Below are positions 12,291-24,767 of a DNA stretch of 64,000 nt, in pieces (the stretch's first letter is position 1; the number at the start of each line of letters is the position of its first letter). Below the pieces are notes generated by a model, which did not search any database, had not been told where the DNA came from, and saw only the letters and a list, made by a program, of their open reading frames with translations. The DNA lies in contig NW_006768766.1 in the NCBI RefSeq assembly GCF_000204055.1, positions 3,523,827 through 3,587,826 of the forward strand. The letters are read 5' to 3'. This DNA is from Melampsora larici-populina 98AG31. Lineage: Eukaryota; Basidiomycota; Pucciniomycetes; Pucciniales; Melampsoraceae. Made by a program: the position numbers and the translations under genes.

Positions 12291-14000
12291 TAACTAATGT
12301 GTTCTATTCCTTAAGTTTGTGAGTAACTGTTTTTGGAAAAACATTTCAATATGTAATTTTTCTTGAAACATGTTTGGCCAGAATTCACTCCCTATTTTCA
12401 CTCCACTAAGCATTTATATTTGCTTTGTACAAGTTTGATTGAATATTCTACATCAACCAGTGTAGAGGATAGAGACCCATGCAATTTCATTGGAATCATA
12501 CCTTAGGCAAGAGATATCAACTTGGAAGTGATGAGTAACCAAGATTGTTTTGATTGTGGTGATCAGTTTGCGGATTTGGTTGACTAAGTTTTGATTCCTT
12601 CAAGAAATTGTAATTTTTTTGATCCGGTCAAGAATTTAAAAAACCATATCAAGATCACTTAAATTCATTTTAATTTTGATGTTTTGTTAAAACTAGATGA
12701 TATGTGGGCATGCCCACAACAGGGGAAATATCATAAAATCAAATTTCATTTGAAAGTAGCACACTAGGACCTACCTCACTCTGATCAATGATAATCCTCC
12801 TAGTAGACACTATATAACTGTTACTTTAACATCATTTTGAGTGATGTCTGAAATACACAAGATTATAATTTTTCACCAGAGTGTAAATTACTTGAATATT
12901 TGTAGCAGTTTTGGGGTCCTTTCAAGATGGGAGGACTGTTTATTCAGGGAGTATACATAAAAGGCTTTGCCATGTGAGATCAAGCTCACCATGAGAAATG
13001 AGAATATGATAAACACATGCATGTAGCATACAAATTCCTGGTTCAACTGCACCCCTAGAATTGCTTATATTGTCTGTCTTCATGAACAAGAGACAAGTTG
13101 CAATGAGCTCTCAGATCTATTCAGCCCAAGTGTTGAACACATGATCAAGGACAGAAACACAATGATTATATGTTGTCTGTCCAGAGGAGTCAAATTGATT
13201 TACTCAGTCTAACAGAAGCAAATGATTACAGATTCAAGTGATATCATTTTATTCCAGAAGTCACGGCTAGGCCACTGCCTTCAATCAGCAGTGCTCAAGT
13301 TGACAAGATACAATACCAAGTCCATAATTTTTTTAATTCAATGAAACATATATGCTTCAATCAAGTCAACCTGACTGGAATTATACACAAGGTTGCTCAT
13401 TTATGAATACCTCAATTGAGTTGACTAAAGTAGACTTTTATTAAGGTTGAAATCAATGCTTGACAAAAAACCTACACTTTCAAGTGCTCATTTATTGATT
13501 TTGGTTATCTCTTTATTTTGATTTTTGTTATCATTGATACAATCACAGATTAAGATTGATAGATACAAGAACAGATCAAAGGGACAACATAGATGCAGGG
13601 AATCATTGATATCTGTCAATCTAATGATCAGTTTGTGAAAGGTTACAGGAGTGATGCAGTGATGAGGCCAATAGATTGGTGATGGAATGAAAGAAGAATT
13701 GTGGTGATGGATGGTATGAATTTTATTGCTGGAAGATAGCACACCACTTGCCATATTAACAATACGGAACTGAATACAGAAAAAAAGAAGCAAATAAAAC
13801 AAAGCAATAATGAAAGAGACAATCACAGATTGAGGATGACAAAAATATGAGCTGATGAAGTATCTAGAATGATGACACAAAAGACATCCACCTATACCCT
13901 GGCGTCACAGCCCTGGACTATGTAACAGTTGAGGCGCACATGGTTTGAAATGCACCTTGCTTTCAAAAGCAAAGAATTGTAAAATCACCATGAACAGCCC
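12291..14000. other. AT-rich stretch, no gene recognised
   Basis: No coding pattern with splice sites. A minus-strand frame at 13488-13880 is rich in Ile, Leu and Ser and looks like chance. A 14-bp palindrome, GTGGGCATGCCCAC, lies near 12702. Confidence 0.4.
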
Positions 14001-14008
14001 TACGGAAC

Positions 14009-14562
14009 TCACAAAGAGTAAAAAGCACAAACAAATTGTGATTGGTCAATAGATTGATACACACAAAACAAAAAGCACATAATTACGTTAACCTGGCAAT
14101 CAAAAGGAAAACCATTGAACAGTACAAGCCCCATCAACATAGAGCTGTAATTGAATGATAGCAGACACCATTGGTCATCCAAATACACCTTAACAGTGTC
14201 ATCATTGTTCAAAAATTCTTTTGGAGCCCAAAATGATCTTTGTTGAAAGAAAAGTAAGCCAAGACTACGGTAAAACACACTGTGAACATGGCACCTTTAT
14301 AAAAGGAAGTTGAGGGCTGATTTGAGAGATTTGAGGGAAATGCCCTGGCCAACTTCAAGCAAAACAGATGACACAAGTACAGCCCTTTCAAGAATGGTTG
14401 ACTTTTTTTTTCAAAAATTCTCTCCTGTGCAAAACCCACAACTTTGGTTTTATCGAGTTTCTTATTTTCACAAAATTGAGTGATATGGAAGGAAATATAG
14501 GATCCTTTAATGAAGATCTTGTGTCCTTGTAACCATTCATCTGTTAATCTTTTGCAATACAT
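14009..14562 (-). CDS. Unknown coding region, frame-shifted in the middle
   Basis: Two minus-strand frames (14209-14562 and 14009-14278) overlap by about 70 bp. The first begins with a plausible N-terminus (Lys/Trp-containing, then an aromatic and basic segment) and has reasonable composition for about 85 residues. The second continues with aspartate- and tryptophan-containing sequence. They could be exons or one gene with a frameshift. No family recognised; a transposon-derived frame is an alternative. Confidence 0.25.
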
Positions 14563-14599
14563 TTGCTAAATCTTTTATCTGGCTTGCATGGCTAGTGGG

Positions 14600-15550
14600 A
14601 AGAACATCCTTTGCACATCAGTTAGTAAGATTTGCCATAGCCAGGCCATGGACAACAGGCACATCATATGCGGTTAAGTTGATTCTAGAGAAGACTGGCA
14701 AAACCATTTACAGTCATTTGATCTGCTGTACTGATAGATATTTGACAAATTTCCAACCAACCATTCTTGGAATAGTTGTTAGTCCCTCGCTGGAGTAGGT
14801 GGTTAGTTCCAGCTTGGGACTATTTCAAATTTGCCTGCAGTCTGTCTTTGATTTTCTGGTGTTATGATAAATGAAGGATGAACAAGACAATTTTATTGAA
14901 TATCTCATAAGAAAATGTGTTTTTCATCTCTCAATCTTTCAAATCTTAACATTTTATTAAACTTTTCTCTTTCTCTTTGTATTTCACCAAAAGAAAAACA
15001 AATTCAAAAATCAAAGATCAACCATAAAGTCATAGGTAAAATTCCTCTTGAAGAGGTAACCAAAAAGAAAAAACAGACAAACATAAAATCAATCTTTTTA
15101 GAAAAAACAAAACCATAACTCATAAAATCAATCAACAAACAAACAAAAAGCTCATCACTTTTGTTTTTGTCAAAAAAATCTTTCTTTTCTTTTTGAAAAC
15201 AAAAAAAAGACAAAACCATCCCCTCGGATGATAAAATTCAGAAATAGAAAGACATTATGAGGAAAAGAAGAGTTCATATACTTTTGTGGACTCCTTTTTT
15301 TCTCTTTTTTAAGTAACAAAAAAGACACTTCAATTCAAAAATACTGAAGATTTTGTGTATATGTAGGTGATGAATGATCAAAAAGAGATCATAACCAAAA
15401 GAAACCTTCTTCCCACTTGGCTCTTGTTAAGAGATTCAAAGCAAAATCGCATTTGCTTCTATGATCCACTTGTCTGTTCCATTCCGTTTTAAACTGAATA
15501 AGTTGATCACACAATAGAATCAATCAATTGACTATACCATAATCTCAATG
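14600..15550. other. A/T-rich stretch without a gene
   Basis: Long A-rich and AAACAAAAA-rich sequence (14990-15210 in particular) produces Lys-rich and Phe-rich frames on opposite strands, which I regard as composition artefacts. Confidence 0.5.
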
Positions 15551-15565
15551 CTCTAAAAAACCAAA

Positions 15566-16699
15566 AAACTTACCAGTCCAACCACCTTTTCTCCGTTTCG
15601 TAGAATTGGAATGACTTTGGAATTCACAATCTGATGAAAGCCTATGTCGATCACTTGCAATTTTTTACCTTCTGGCATACCAAGAACACCATATTTAAAA
15701 TGTCGTCCAACGTTCTCAGCCAAAGCTTTTGTCTCTCAACTACATGTCCAGATAGAAATGCGATAAAAGGCTTTTCGAGATGACACAATTACTCCTGTCA
15801 CTTCATCAGTAAAAGTCATTTCACCTGGTGATTTTCCATTTGATGTGTAAGGTGTTCGAATGTTTCTCCAATTGCTGCCAACATCTGTTAGGAAACAGAG
15901 AGACTAGGATAATGGTCTTGATCTCAAACGAGAAAATGAAAAGATGAAAATACAAACAGTGTAAAGCCACCATTTGTCAATTGTTTCACGGTTCTTGTCT
16001 CTCGAAGGCTGAACACACCATTTACCACCTTTGTGGTTTGAAGGATCTTCCCATGCAGCTGTTCAAAAGAAAGCATAGGTCATATGGCGGAATCTTGATT
16101 GATAGCTCAACCAAAATTACGTTTAATACCTTGTTTAGAAAGGTAGTAATTTGAACTGATATCCATCAATGAAGGAGGAACCATGTTGTGATAGAGGCTA
16201 AGAAGCAAACGCAAACACAAGTTCAATGACTAAAATGTCCAAAATGTATTAAGAGTGTGATAAGAGTAAGAAAGGACGTACCCTTAAAACTCTTCAACTG
16301 ATTCTACTTCAATCACTCTCTGAATCAATTCATCCCGATTCTTAGCTTTATCATTCTTTGAAGCATTATCGAACCATAATGTCCAAGTTGAATAAAGAGG
16401 ATGCTTAACGTTGAATTCAGTTTGAGAGCTAAAAACTGTTATAAGGGCATTCGGATCTTGAGGTCCGGCTGGTCCCCTGATCTCTCCATTCTCCAATGAT
16501 GATGTGTCATCTTCTTCATCCGTTTGTTGTAATCTTGGAGATGAGACTGATGAAGACGGTATCGAGTTGGTTTCAGCTATAGCAGCTCGTACAGCATTTG
16601 ATGATGCAGTAGCTGCGCGGGTGGAAGTTGTGATTTGATGGATTCCGTCGACTCAAGGTTTGAGTCAAGGCTTGTAGTAGCGATGACAGTGGATGTCAT
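15566..16699 (-). pseudogene. Translation initiation factor eIF4E, with disabling lesions
   Basis: eIF4E binds the 5' cap of mRNA and recruits the ribosome in the cytoplasm. Reading the minus strand, exon pieces give in order: an acidic Ser-rich leader; HPLYSTWTLWFDNASKND (about 16400, cap-binding fold start); VIEVESVEEF (to 16284); SLYHNMVPPSLMDISSNYYL (about 16190); WEDPSNHKGGKWCV (about 16030); DKWWLYTV (15965); LAAIGETFEH (about 15870); DEVTGVIVSSRKAFYRISIWT (about 15770); and ENVGRHFK...LGMPEG (about 15690). The order and the Trp residues match the family. Three lesions are visible. The ATG frame (16699) must shift before the conserved part. A frame change is needed near 15860 between GETFEH and the DEVTG segment. 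An in-frame TGA sits at 15736-15738 after IWTCS. The last segment ends at a good donor (GTAAGT), so a final exon may lie further on. Pseudogene or damaged sequence. Confidence 0.75.
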
Positions 16700-16704
16700 G
16701 ATGA

Positions 16705-18160
16705 AAATGTTTAAAGTTCAAGGCTTGATTGATTGTATTGAGTTAGGAAGGTTATAAGATCAGTCAGAGTTTTTCGATTCTTGATGATGTGAGATTGATG
16801 TTGGTTTTGTGTAAAGTTGTGTAGAATCGGAATCGAAGATGAGAAGTGAACTGTGATCGATTAGGTTTTAAAAGCAAAGAAAAGAAAGATTGAATGAGTG
16901 TAATTCTTTGATGGTAAATAGTGAGGAGAAGAAAGTTGAGCTGATGATAGATGAAAGTAAAGATGAAAAGTGAAGTGAAAATTAAAATCCCAAAACTATG
17001 AGAAGTACGAAATCAAATTGCAACAATCCAAATGACGGTTTCTTTAAATATAATAGGATTGAAACTGGAATTTTGATTGATCAAGTTCGATCGGGTCGAT
17101 AAGGGTTGTTGTTGAGCTCAATTGAACAAAATAAAGAGAAGAGAATGAAAAAAAGGGTCAAAAAGGGTCAAGATTGAAACAAGTTTTGAATTTATGTGTG
17201 TTTTTGTGAATCTGTACGATTGAAAAGTCTGAAGGGTTTTTAGGCAGGGTTTGGAAACGAATTCGAATCAAGATTATATCAAAACTGCGTAAAAAAGTTG
17301 AGTTTTAAAGTCCAAAAGATTTGATGAGATGTCTCATAGGAAATCACCAAATGTAAGCTGGTAAACAGCTTGATTGAAAGATATCCAAGTTGAAAAGAGA
17401 TGGATGGATGGGAATGATGAAGACTGACTTTATTGAATCAAATGAGAATGAGGAGATACTCAGTATATGATGGATGGATTGAGGGATTGAGGGATGGATT
17501 GAGGGATTGATGGATGGATGGATGAATTGATTGATCGATGATAGAAATGGTAATCAGCTTTGAGTTCAGTGATAGGATCGAAAGTTAATAAGCTATGTTG
17601 AAATTGTGAAGTTGGGGGTGATGATGATGAATTAGTAATCGATGAGTCAAAAAGAAGTCAGAATTGGATTGGTAAGAAGATCATTGAAACTTTGAAAAAC
17701 AAACTGGTGAAGGTGTTTCTTTGATTTTGTTATTTAGTTTACTGAGCTTGAATATGTAGAACTGAAGTTGATTAATTTTTGAAAAGTTGAAATTCGAATC
17801 AGTTCTTTATAAGATATTGTAAGACGAGACACAGAGGATGAGGATGAGATGGACAAGGATGGACAAAGATAAAAGTTTTTCAAGCGAAAAGAACAAGTTG
17901 ATCTGTTGGTCTTAAAATCTAAAATTAAACTCAAAACATCATCTTAAAGCTTCTTAAACTCCTAATATTTAAACTACTAGTGATTACCAATCCAACATCC
18001 AATTCATCTATCATCACACTTCGTCATTGTTCATCATCATTCATCCAATCAAAAAATCATCCTCAATCGATCACTCTCTACATACCTCCACTATTTTGGT
18101 CTTCAAACGGAATCAAATCATCAAGATCTTATTGATCAATTTGTCCAATTTTGACCGCAG
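16705..18160. other. Upstream region of eIF4E, no gene recognised
   Basis: GATTGA/GAAAG-rich DNA containing the microsatellite at 17462-17540. A minus-strand frame at 17734-17934 is Ser/Thr-rich low complexity and unsupported. Confidence 0.4.
17462..17540. repeat. (GGAT)n / (TTGAGGGA)n microsatellite
   Basis: Runs of TGGA and GGATTGAGGGATTGAGGGAT units in tandem, ending in GATTGATTGATC. A simple-sequence locus. Confidence 0.8.
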
Positions 18161-18161
18161 G

Positions 18162-18618
18162 ACCAAACTCCGAACTTAACAGACTCCCTCGCAGGCGCTA
18201 AAGCCAGAACAAAGCCTGTCTACATAGGCTGCACACACTTGACGCCAAATGTGACCTTCCTGGCGCGAGAGGTCGTGAGGTTTAGTACATAGGGGGAAAT
18301 TGGACCCAATCCAAAACTTTTGCCCAACAAAAGATTCTTTGACTTGCTCTTAAGCGATCACAGTCCCGCTTCTTCAAATTCTGTCTTTTCAATTTTTACA
18401 CGCAGTATCCTACTTGGAAGCAGCACAACTTCAATTTCCCAAGGTAGAATTTGGAAAAGTTTTTTGTGGCAAACCTTTTTCTTTGGGTCCAACTAAATCA
18501 CACGACATCTCACGCGAGGAAGGTCACATTTGCGTGATTCCCTGTGATTCCCTAAAGCAGGCTTCGGCTTTCACCACCTGCGAGAGAACTTGTGAAGTCA
18601 AAACTCGAACAAATTGGT
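18162..18618. mobile_element. Foldback / long-TIR element, 457 bp
   Basis: The ends ACCAAAC (18162) and TTGGT (18618) bound long inverted arms. The best-matched core is 18247-18277 against 18501-18531 (31 bp, three mismatches; contains AATGTGACCTTCCT). Outward, CTCGCAGG and AAAGCC...GCCTG are also shared in inverted orientation, so each arm is about 110 bp. It accounts for the short plus-strand frame at 18414-18620. No transposase; no certain target-site duplication. Confidence 0.6.
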
Positions 18619-18619
18619 G

Positions 18620-19400
18620 AGAATCATTTGAAAAAGCTCTTCTGAGTTTGGCTAAATATTTTTTCATAAAGATTGATACTTGTATTGAATTATCCACATA
18701 ATAAATCTGTTCTATGAATAAGAGAGTGTAGATTCATAAAGACATCAGAATGCCTTCCACAAATACTGGTTTTTCATCTTAAAAGTTAGTTCCACCTGCA
18801 AGGTGATTTGACTCAAAAATTTGAAATTCATAGAGGAAGGATAGATATTGATAGATATATACCAACACTATATCCCTTCTATCACTGAGTCATTTCATAG
18901 GCAAAAAAAACAAAAAACAAGTAAAACCCCAAAATCATGAATTGATCCATATGTACATAATCACTTGATCTCATTGATCAAGTTTTAACACTCACCCAAT
19001 ATGTAAGAAAAAGTATCATTATTAGTTTAGAAATCTATAAAACATTATAAATATATCATGTGTTCTATAAAAAAAATCATCTAAATCATACAAAAAATAA
19101 ACTTATGAACAAAAAAAATAAGATTATGAAACATATTTGATTACATTTGTGATGCATGAACAAAAAAAATTAACTGCAATGTGATGTAAAGTACCAATCA
19201 AACAAACGAAAAATGAAAATAAACGGTACATTGTGAGTTTACAAGTTGCTGTCTTGAATCTTGCGTATATAAAAGAGTAAAAAACATCAAAGATTATATG
19301 TATGTCATCATAATCAATAACAATAAAGATATATAAATAAAAATTATGTTGACAATCAACCTGAATTAATGTAGTTGATCTGGTTTGATTTCTTCTTCTT
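18620..19400. other. AT-rich intergenic region downstream of the histidine kinase
   Basis: A-run and ATAAA-rich DNA with no frame of note. It is probably the 3' flank of the minus-strand kinase gene. A (TTC)n tract lies just past its stop codon. Confidence 0.45.
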
Positions 19401-19408
19401 CTTCTTCT

Positions 19409-22400
19409 TTACGATCCTTTCAATAATAAAGCTTCCATTCGGTTTTGAACATCTTCAATCTTATAAGGTTTCACACAAATCTACAAAAAAAACATATAAC
19501 ACAAAATCAGTTCTGATCTACAATTTTATTTTATTTTCTTTTGAAGAAGGGTAAATAAAAATCTTTTTCGTTGTTACAAAGAAAGATTAAGAAATTCTGA
19601 CTTACATCATCAAATCCACTTGCAAGAAACTGTTCAGTTTGTTCTTTCCTTGCATTCCCAGTCTATCCCCCCCCAAAAAACACATATCAACAATCCGTAT
19701 CTTCTACAAATCGAATACATTAGAGACAAAAAACATTTACAAAGACTTACTACTGCAATTACAGGATACCTCTGTTTAACTTTCCCCGTCTTTTCAGAAG
19801 CCCTAAGTTCAGTGATAGCATCTAATCCATTCATGACTAACCAAGAAACGCATTAAAATTAGTGTTGCATTTTAGTAATATAAGATTTGAAAAAAAACAA
19901 TGATTCATACCAGGCATTTGAATATCCATCAAGACGATCCCAATCCTACCCAATTCAGATGGATGTTGATCATCTTCATATAAGATATCTAATCCTTGTC
20001 TACCATCCATGGCAACTGAAACAGAATAACCTTTCAAACTCAATTGACGTTTAATCACTTTAACATTGATCAAATTATCTTCAACCTATTCATAAACAAA
20101 AAAGAAAAATTCAGGATCAAACTCATTGCATTGAGGAGTGATGAAGTTTTTTTTAAAGAGGGAGATGAAGACAAACAACAAGAACATGTGTAGCTAGTTT
20201 GATAGGATCCGTACTTGTTGAAGATTGAACGATTTGAACACTCGTTTGTCTTCTTAAACTAGGTGGTCTTAAACTTTCACGATTATTGTCTTCCGTTCCA
20301 CTTCCCATTCGTCCTGCGTCTGGGCTTGGTAATCGTTTCTTTGTTAATGGCATTGAGCCGACTGACATCAATGAAGCAGCTGAACGTATCTCTGCGTCTT
20401 TCTCTAATCCATTTTGCATTCCTAACCTCTTAGCCACTCCTCTCAATCTTGAAGATGCACCACCACCACCAGGACTATCCACTGTGGGGTTTTTTTTCGG
20501 ACCTGATCCTCGTTTGGCTGGAATCACAAATGAAAATACTGAACCTTGACCTTTGGTAGAAACGACTTCAATAAATCCACCATGATTTTCAATCAAACAA
20601 CGTGATACATAAAGACCTAATCCTGAACCACCATATTGATCTTGTGTTGGATTCACTTGAGCAAACCTTGCAAATAATTTAGCTAACTCATCTTGACTTA
20701 AACCTCTGGCTGTATCTCTAACTCCTACTTTAGCATAAAGTAAATTTTGGGTTCCTGCTTCATCTGCTAATTCAGGTTTTAATGTTCCAATCCTTCTGGC
20801 TTCTGGATCAAGTTCTGGACAACTTGTAAAAAGTTCAACATGAATTGTTACTACTCTTCTACCTTCACTAGTGGATGTATATCGTAATGCATTCGAAAGA
20901 AAGTTGATCGTCACTTGAGCTAATCGATTTGGATCAGCTATGATGTAAGCTGGTTTCTCTAAACCTTCTCCTACTTGAATGTCTAACTTGACATTTTTGG
21001 ATTGAGCTTCCAAATTCAGAACAGAGTCAAGAATCAGATGCCCCGAACATCGAACATCAATGACAGGAAAGAAACTCCTTTGACTTACCTTCAATCAGGT
21101 ACATTGATAAGACTTCGCAAACTCTTTCCAGTAAGTTGAACTCAGTCTTGATGGTGGTAAGCAAACCCATGCTAAGTTTCAATACCTGAAAAAGATGCGA
21201 GGAAAACGACGATGAGCCAAGTGTTAGGATATACAAAATGACGGGTTTTGAATCACATTGATGATGTCATCCGCAATCCTTGACCTGAAGGACATAGATG
21301 AAATGAAAAATCGAAGCCGTGGCCATTCAGTTACGCTGTCTCCCTCTCCAACCTTTCATCAGAAAAAAATAGAAACGTAGGCGATTTGATAACTCAACTG
21401 ATGAGAAGCGCAAAGCTGGATACTCTCCACTGCATTGATATCTTCTTCCAACTCTTGCTTAAACCATTTTAATTCAGATTTAGATAAAGTTCTTTCTTGA
21501 TCATCATCTTGATTGTCATCATCATCATCATGTACTAGATTATCATATATTGATCTAATCGAGGTATGAAGTAATTCAGCAGCTTGATGAATTCCATGTA
21601 ATGGGTTTCTTATCTCATGAGATGTCTAAGAAGCATAAGAAATGACCATCGATAAGAAAACCAACAAATCAAAAGATAATTCAAGAAAAACCATATCAAA
21701 AAGCCAAGAAAAACGAACCATATCAATAAAAGCTTCTTGTTGTCTTTTACTTTCTTCAGCATCACGAGCTCTAGCTTCAGCGGCTTCTAATTGTTTACGT
21801 TCAGATTCCTTACGAGCCGTCACATCAGAGGTCGAACCTAAACAACCAGCAAAGACTTTCGATTCATCATAAAATGGTGAAAGTTCATATAAACACCAAG
21901 ATCCATCTTTTCCTCTAAATTCTCCTTTGGTAGTCATTTGTGCTTTAAAATTGATTTCAAATTCCTTTCGCATCCTATCCCTATCATCTAAACAAATTTG
22001 TTCTATCCATTCTTCTAAATTTTCTCCTGAATGATCTGATGGAATCAATTTACATTGTGATCTAAATGCATTATTTGCCAAGGTCACTCTTCCCTCGATA
22101 TCCCATTGAAGAATGCCTACTGGACTTAACATTGAAATCGCTTCAAAGGTATGATATAAATCTTTAAATCTCGCTTCATTCTCTCTTAACAATTTCGTTC
22201 GACTTGTCACCGCATTCTCTAATCTTTGTCTCATCTTTGATAATTGTAAATGGGTATTAATCCTGGCTACTAATTCTTTCGCTTCAAACGGTTTAACTAA
22301 ATAATCATCCGCTCCTTCTGCCAATCCTTCAACTCGAATCTCTGATCCTGCATGAGCCGAAAGTAAGATCACCGAGATCCCTGCTGTATCCGGATCTGTC

Positions 22401-24767
22401 TTCAATCGTTTTAACAATTCGAATCCATTCAAGGCCGGCATCATCGCATCTGAAACGACTAGATCAGGATGATGAGCCTTAGCCCAATGATAAGCTTCTA
22501 ATCCATCAGAGGCTTCTGCTACGGTGTAGTATCGACTTAAAACACTCCTGACGAATGATCTCATGTCATCATTATCATCCGCAATCAAAATCGTCGAACC
22601 GGAAGTCGACATCAGATCACTTTCGCCATTCATTCCTCCCATTGAATCCGACGAGCATCTTGAACCAGACGTATCTGAGCAAGCTGGAGATACAGTCATC
22701 AGTGAGGATGAGATAGGTTCAATGTCTCCTAACATCCATCTTCTTGCATTAGAAGCCACTACTCGATCATTTATCTTTTCTAATTCAGTCTCGGGTGAAT
22801 AATCCAATAAATCGGAGGGTAGATGAGATATGCCGAGTAAGAGAGTGGCAGTAAAGGTCAAACCACGTCCGACTTCGCTCTCGACTTCTAATTTCCTGCG
22901 ATGTAGCTTGATAATATCTGTGTTACCAAACAAGATACCAGCGTGAATCATTGGATCAACCCATCGAAACCAGAGAGATGTGGTCCTGACCTTGAACCAA
23001 TGCCAAACCAATACCGGTCCCTTCGGCCTGTTGAGCAGAATCTTCAACTCGATGAAATCTAAACCACAGGCCAAATCATCCAAAATTTGAACAAACTAAA
23101 CTCGTGAACACGCAAAGCCATAATTCAGACATGAAACATACCGATCAAATATCTTTGGGAGTTGGTCGCTTTTGATTCCTACTCCCGTATCACTAACTGA
23201 CAAATAACATTTCGAAAAATCAAATCAAATCCGTACAATCACTTTTCCACCTTTACCCGTGAATTCTATTAAATTATTCAAAGATAAATAGATCAGCTGG
23301 TTGGTGAACTCCGATGTATACAAATGAAAATGAGCAAAGGAGACATACTCATGCTATTCGATATCAGATTGAATAACACTGATGATTCAACAGAACTAGT
23401 CAGTTTTCACCCTCCTCTGCCGCTTTTAGACCAAAAAGAACGAGCCTTTTTCCATAAAATCGTGATCAACCCACACCCTCGCACTTGAGACTGGAAAGTC
23501 AACAATCAGTTGCAATTGATTCTACGAAACCCAACCCACGAAAGATGAATCTTGCAAGCCTTCGATGAGCAAAATAAAAATCAAGAGAGAGACTTACCTT
23601 GGCCATCGCGCTTCTGAACAACGAAGCTACAGTCAAATTATTGAAGTGGTAAAAATAGAACCGGAAGAAGATCTTACTCAGCTCACGTGGTGCGCCACTC
23701 TGCCCCAACAAAGTAGGGTGTTTCCTTCCACACGTCTTTACATACGCATCTTTGAGTTGTATGTAAGAGGAAAAGCCCTTGTTAGGTTTAGGCTGGTTTA
23801 GGTCTATTCCGTCCAGTTACTGTTTGATTATGGGTGGAAATTTTTGTTTAACATCAATAATATTTTTAATTCACGCCTCAAATTGTTCTACTTACAACAC
23901 ATCCCTAATCTCCAAGTCACTATCAGCTACTATTGAGTTAGATAGGGGTCTGAGAACAAGGATTGGGATGAGGATGAGCTTTTTGATTGTTAACTTTCAT
24001 GACTGTTGATGAGATGTACATGAGTACTGTTATGAAATAATTATGTATGCTATGTCTGATGTTGTTTGAGCATTTTTTCCCACCTACTTTGCTTTTTGGG
24101 GGGTTTTAACACCTTAGAGGCACACCTAAGCGCCCCTACCATAGGCGTGCCTTTGGAAATATCAAAATATGCGCCCAGGCCTGCCCCAAATTCAAAACAC
24201 GCGCCCACCACATGATACTCAGCCCATCTCTGTGCGCCACTCTGCCCCAACAAAGTAGGGTGTTTCCTTCCACACGTCTTTACATACGCATCTTTGAGTT
24301 GTATGTAAGAGGAAAAGGGGTCAATCATCACTTTAAGCTTCATATGAACAAAATGTGAGGATCTTACCATTGTAAAGCATCACGCATTCTTCCCACCATA
24401 ACAGAAAATGAGAAGAAAAAGACCGAAATTCAGCCAAAGAATGAAAAACGTAACAAGAATGAGAAATGATTAAGGGAATCAACCTCATTCGATAAGGAGC
24501 ACTTAGGATCAATCCTACCACAGATCGAAGCGTAGGAGACCAACCTTCGGTAGGACCAATCGGTGTATCTTCCCATTTTCTGGCCAATATAGCTCTTCCC
24601 ATATTAGTCCTTTTCAATGAATCAAGAAAAGGATCCCGAAGTGGATCTATCTCCATTGGAATTGGATGATTCGGTTCCTCGGCAGTCGAATCATCATCAT
24701 CAATCATAATTGATGGAAAATTGTCTTTAACAGTCGCAACACTACCAGTGACTACCACCATGCTCAA
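19409..24767 (-). CDS. Double hybrid histidine kinase (PAS, HATPase, REC, PAS, HisKA, HATPase, REC), probably damaged
   Basis: Sensor kinases of this type relay phosphate His-Asp-His-Asp in fungal stress signalling; basidiomycete double hybrids such as Cryptococcus Tco2 have this layout. Visible in order on the minus strand: an N-terminal sensor segment with WEDTPIGPTEGWSPTLR (about 24560), LLWWEECVMLYN (24375) and DAYVKTCGRKHPTLLGQSG (about 24270); HATPase boxes DTGVGIKSDQLPKIFDR (23170) spliced to FHRVEDS and EGTGIGLALVQ (23010); REC1 with SDAMMP (Asp at 22448-22450); a PAS domain (22150-21830); H-box TSHEIRNPLHG (His at 21617-21619); the linker DDIIN spliced to VLKLSMGLL (21170); HATPase 2 (21090-20550) with GGSGLGL; REC2 with MDIQMPG (Asp at 19924-19926) and VKPY; stop at 19409-19411. 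Oddities: no first H-box was found; an in-frame TGA lies at 23225-23227; the second G1 box reads DTARG instead of DTGxG; one exon is duplicated. The first ATG may lie upstream at 25053. Confidence 0.8.
23690..24317. repeat. Perfect 86-bp direct repeat of a kinase exon flanking 456 bp of foreign-looking DNA
   Basis: 23690-23775 and 24232-24317 are identical over 86 bp and both encode the DAYVKTCGRKHPTLLGQSGA part of the sensor domain on the minus strand. The 456 bp between them contains GC-rich words such as AGGCGTGCC and GCGCCCAGGCC, unlike the surrounding exons. After the repeat the two copies diverge: copy 24232 continues into QRWAE, as expected for the family, while copy 23690 runs into a possible donor, GTGAGC. 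Confidence 0.85.

Noticed and set aside
14915..15219. Lys-rich frame (+) and Phe-rich frame (-)
   Set aside because: Both come from an AAAC/AAAG-rich tract; no splice sites or homology.
20286..22802. Plus-strand frames at 20286-20549, 21642-21872 and 22563-22802
   Set aside because: They are antisense to well-matched histidine kinase domains.
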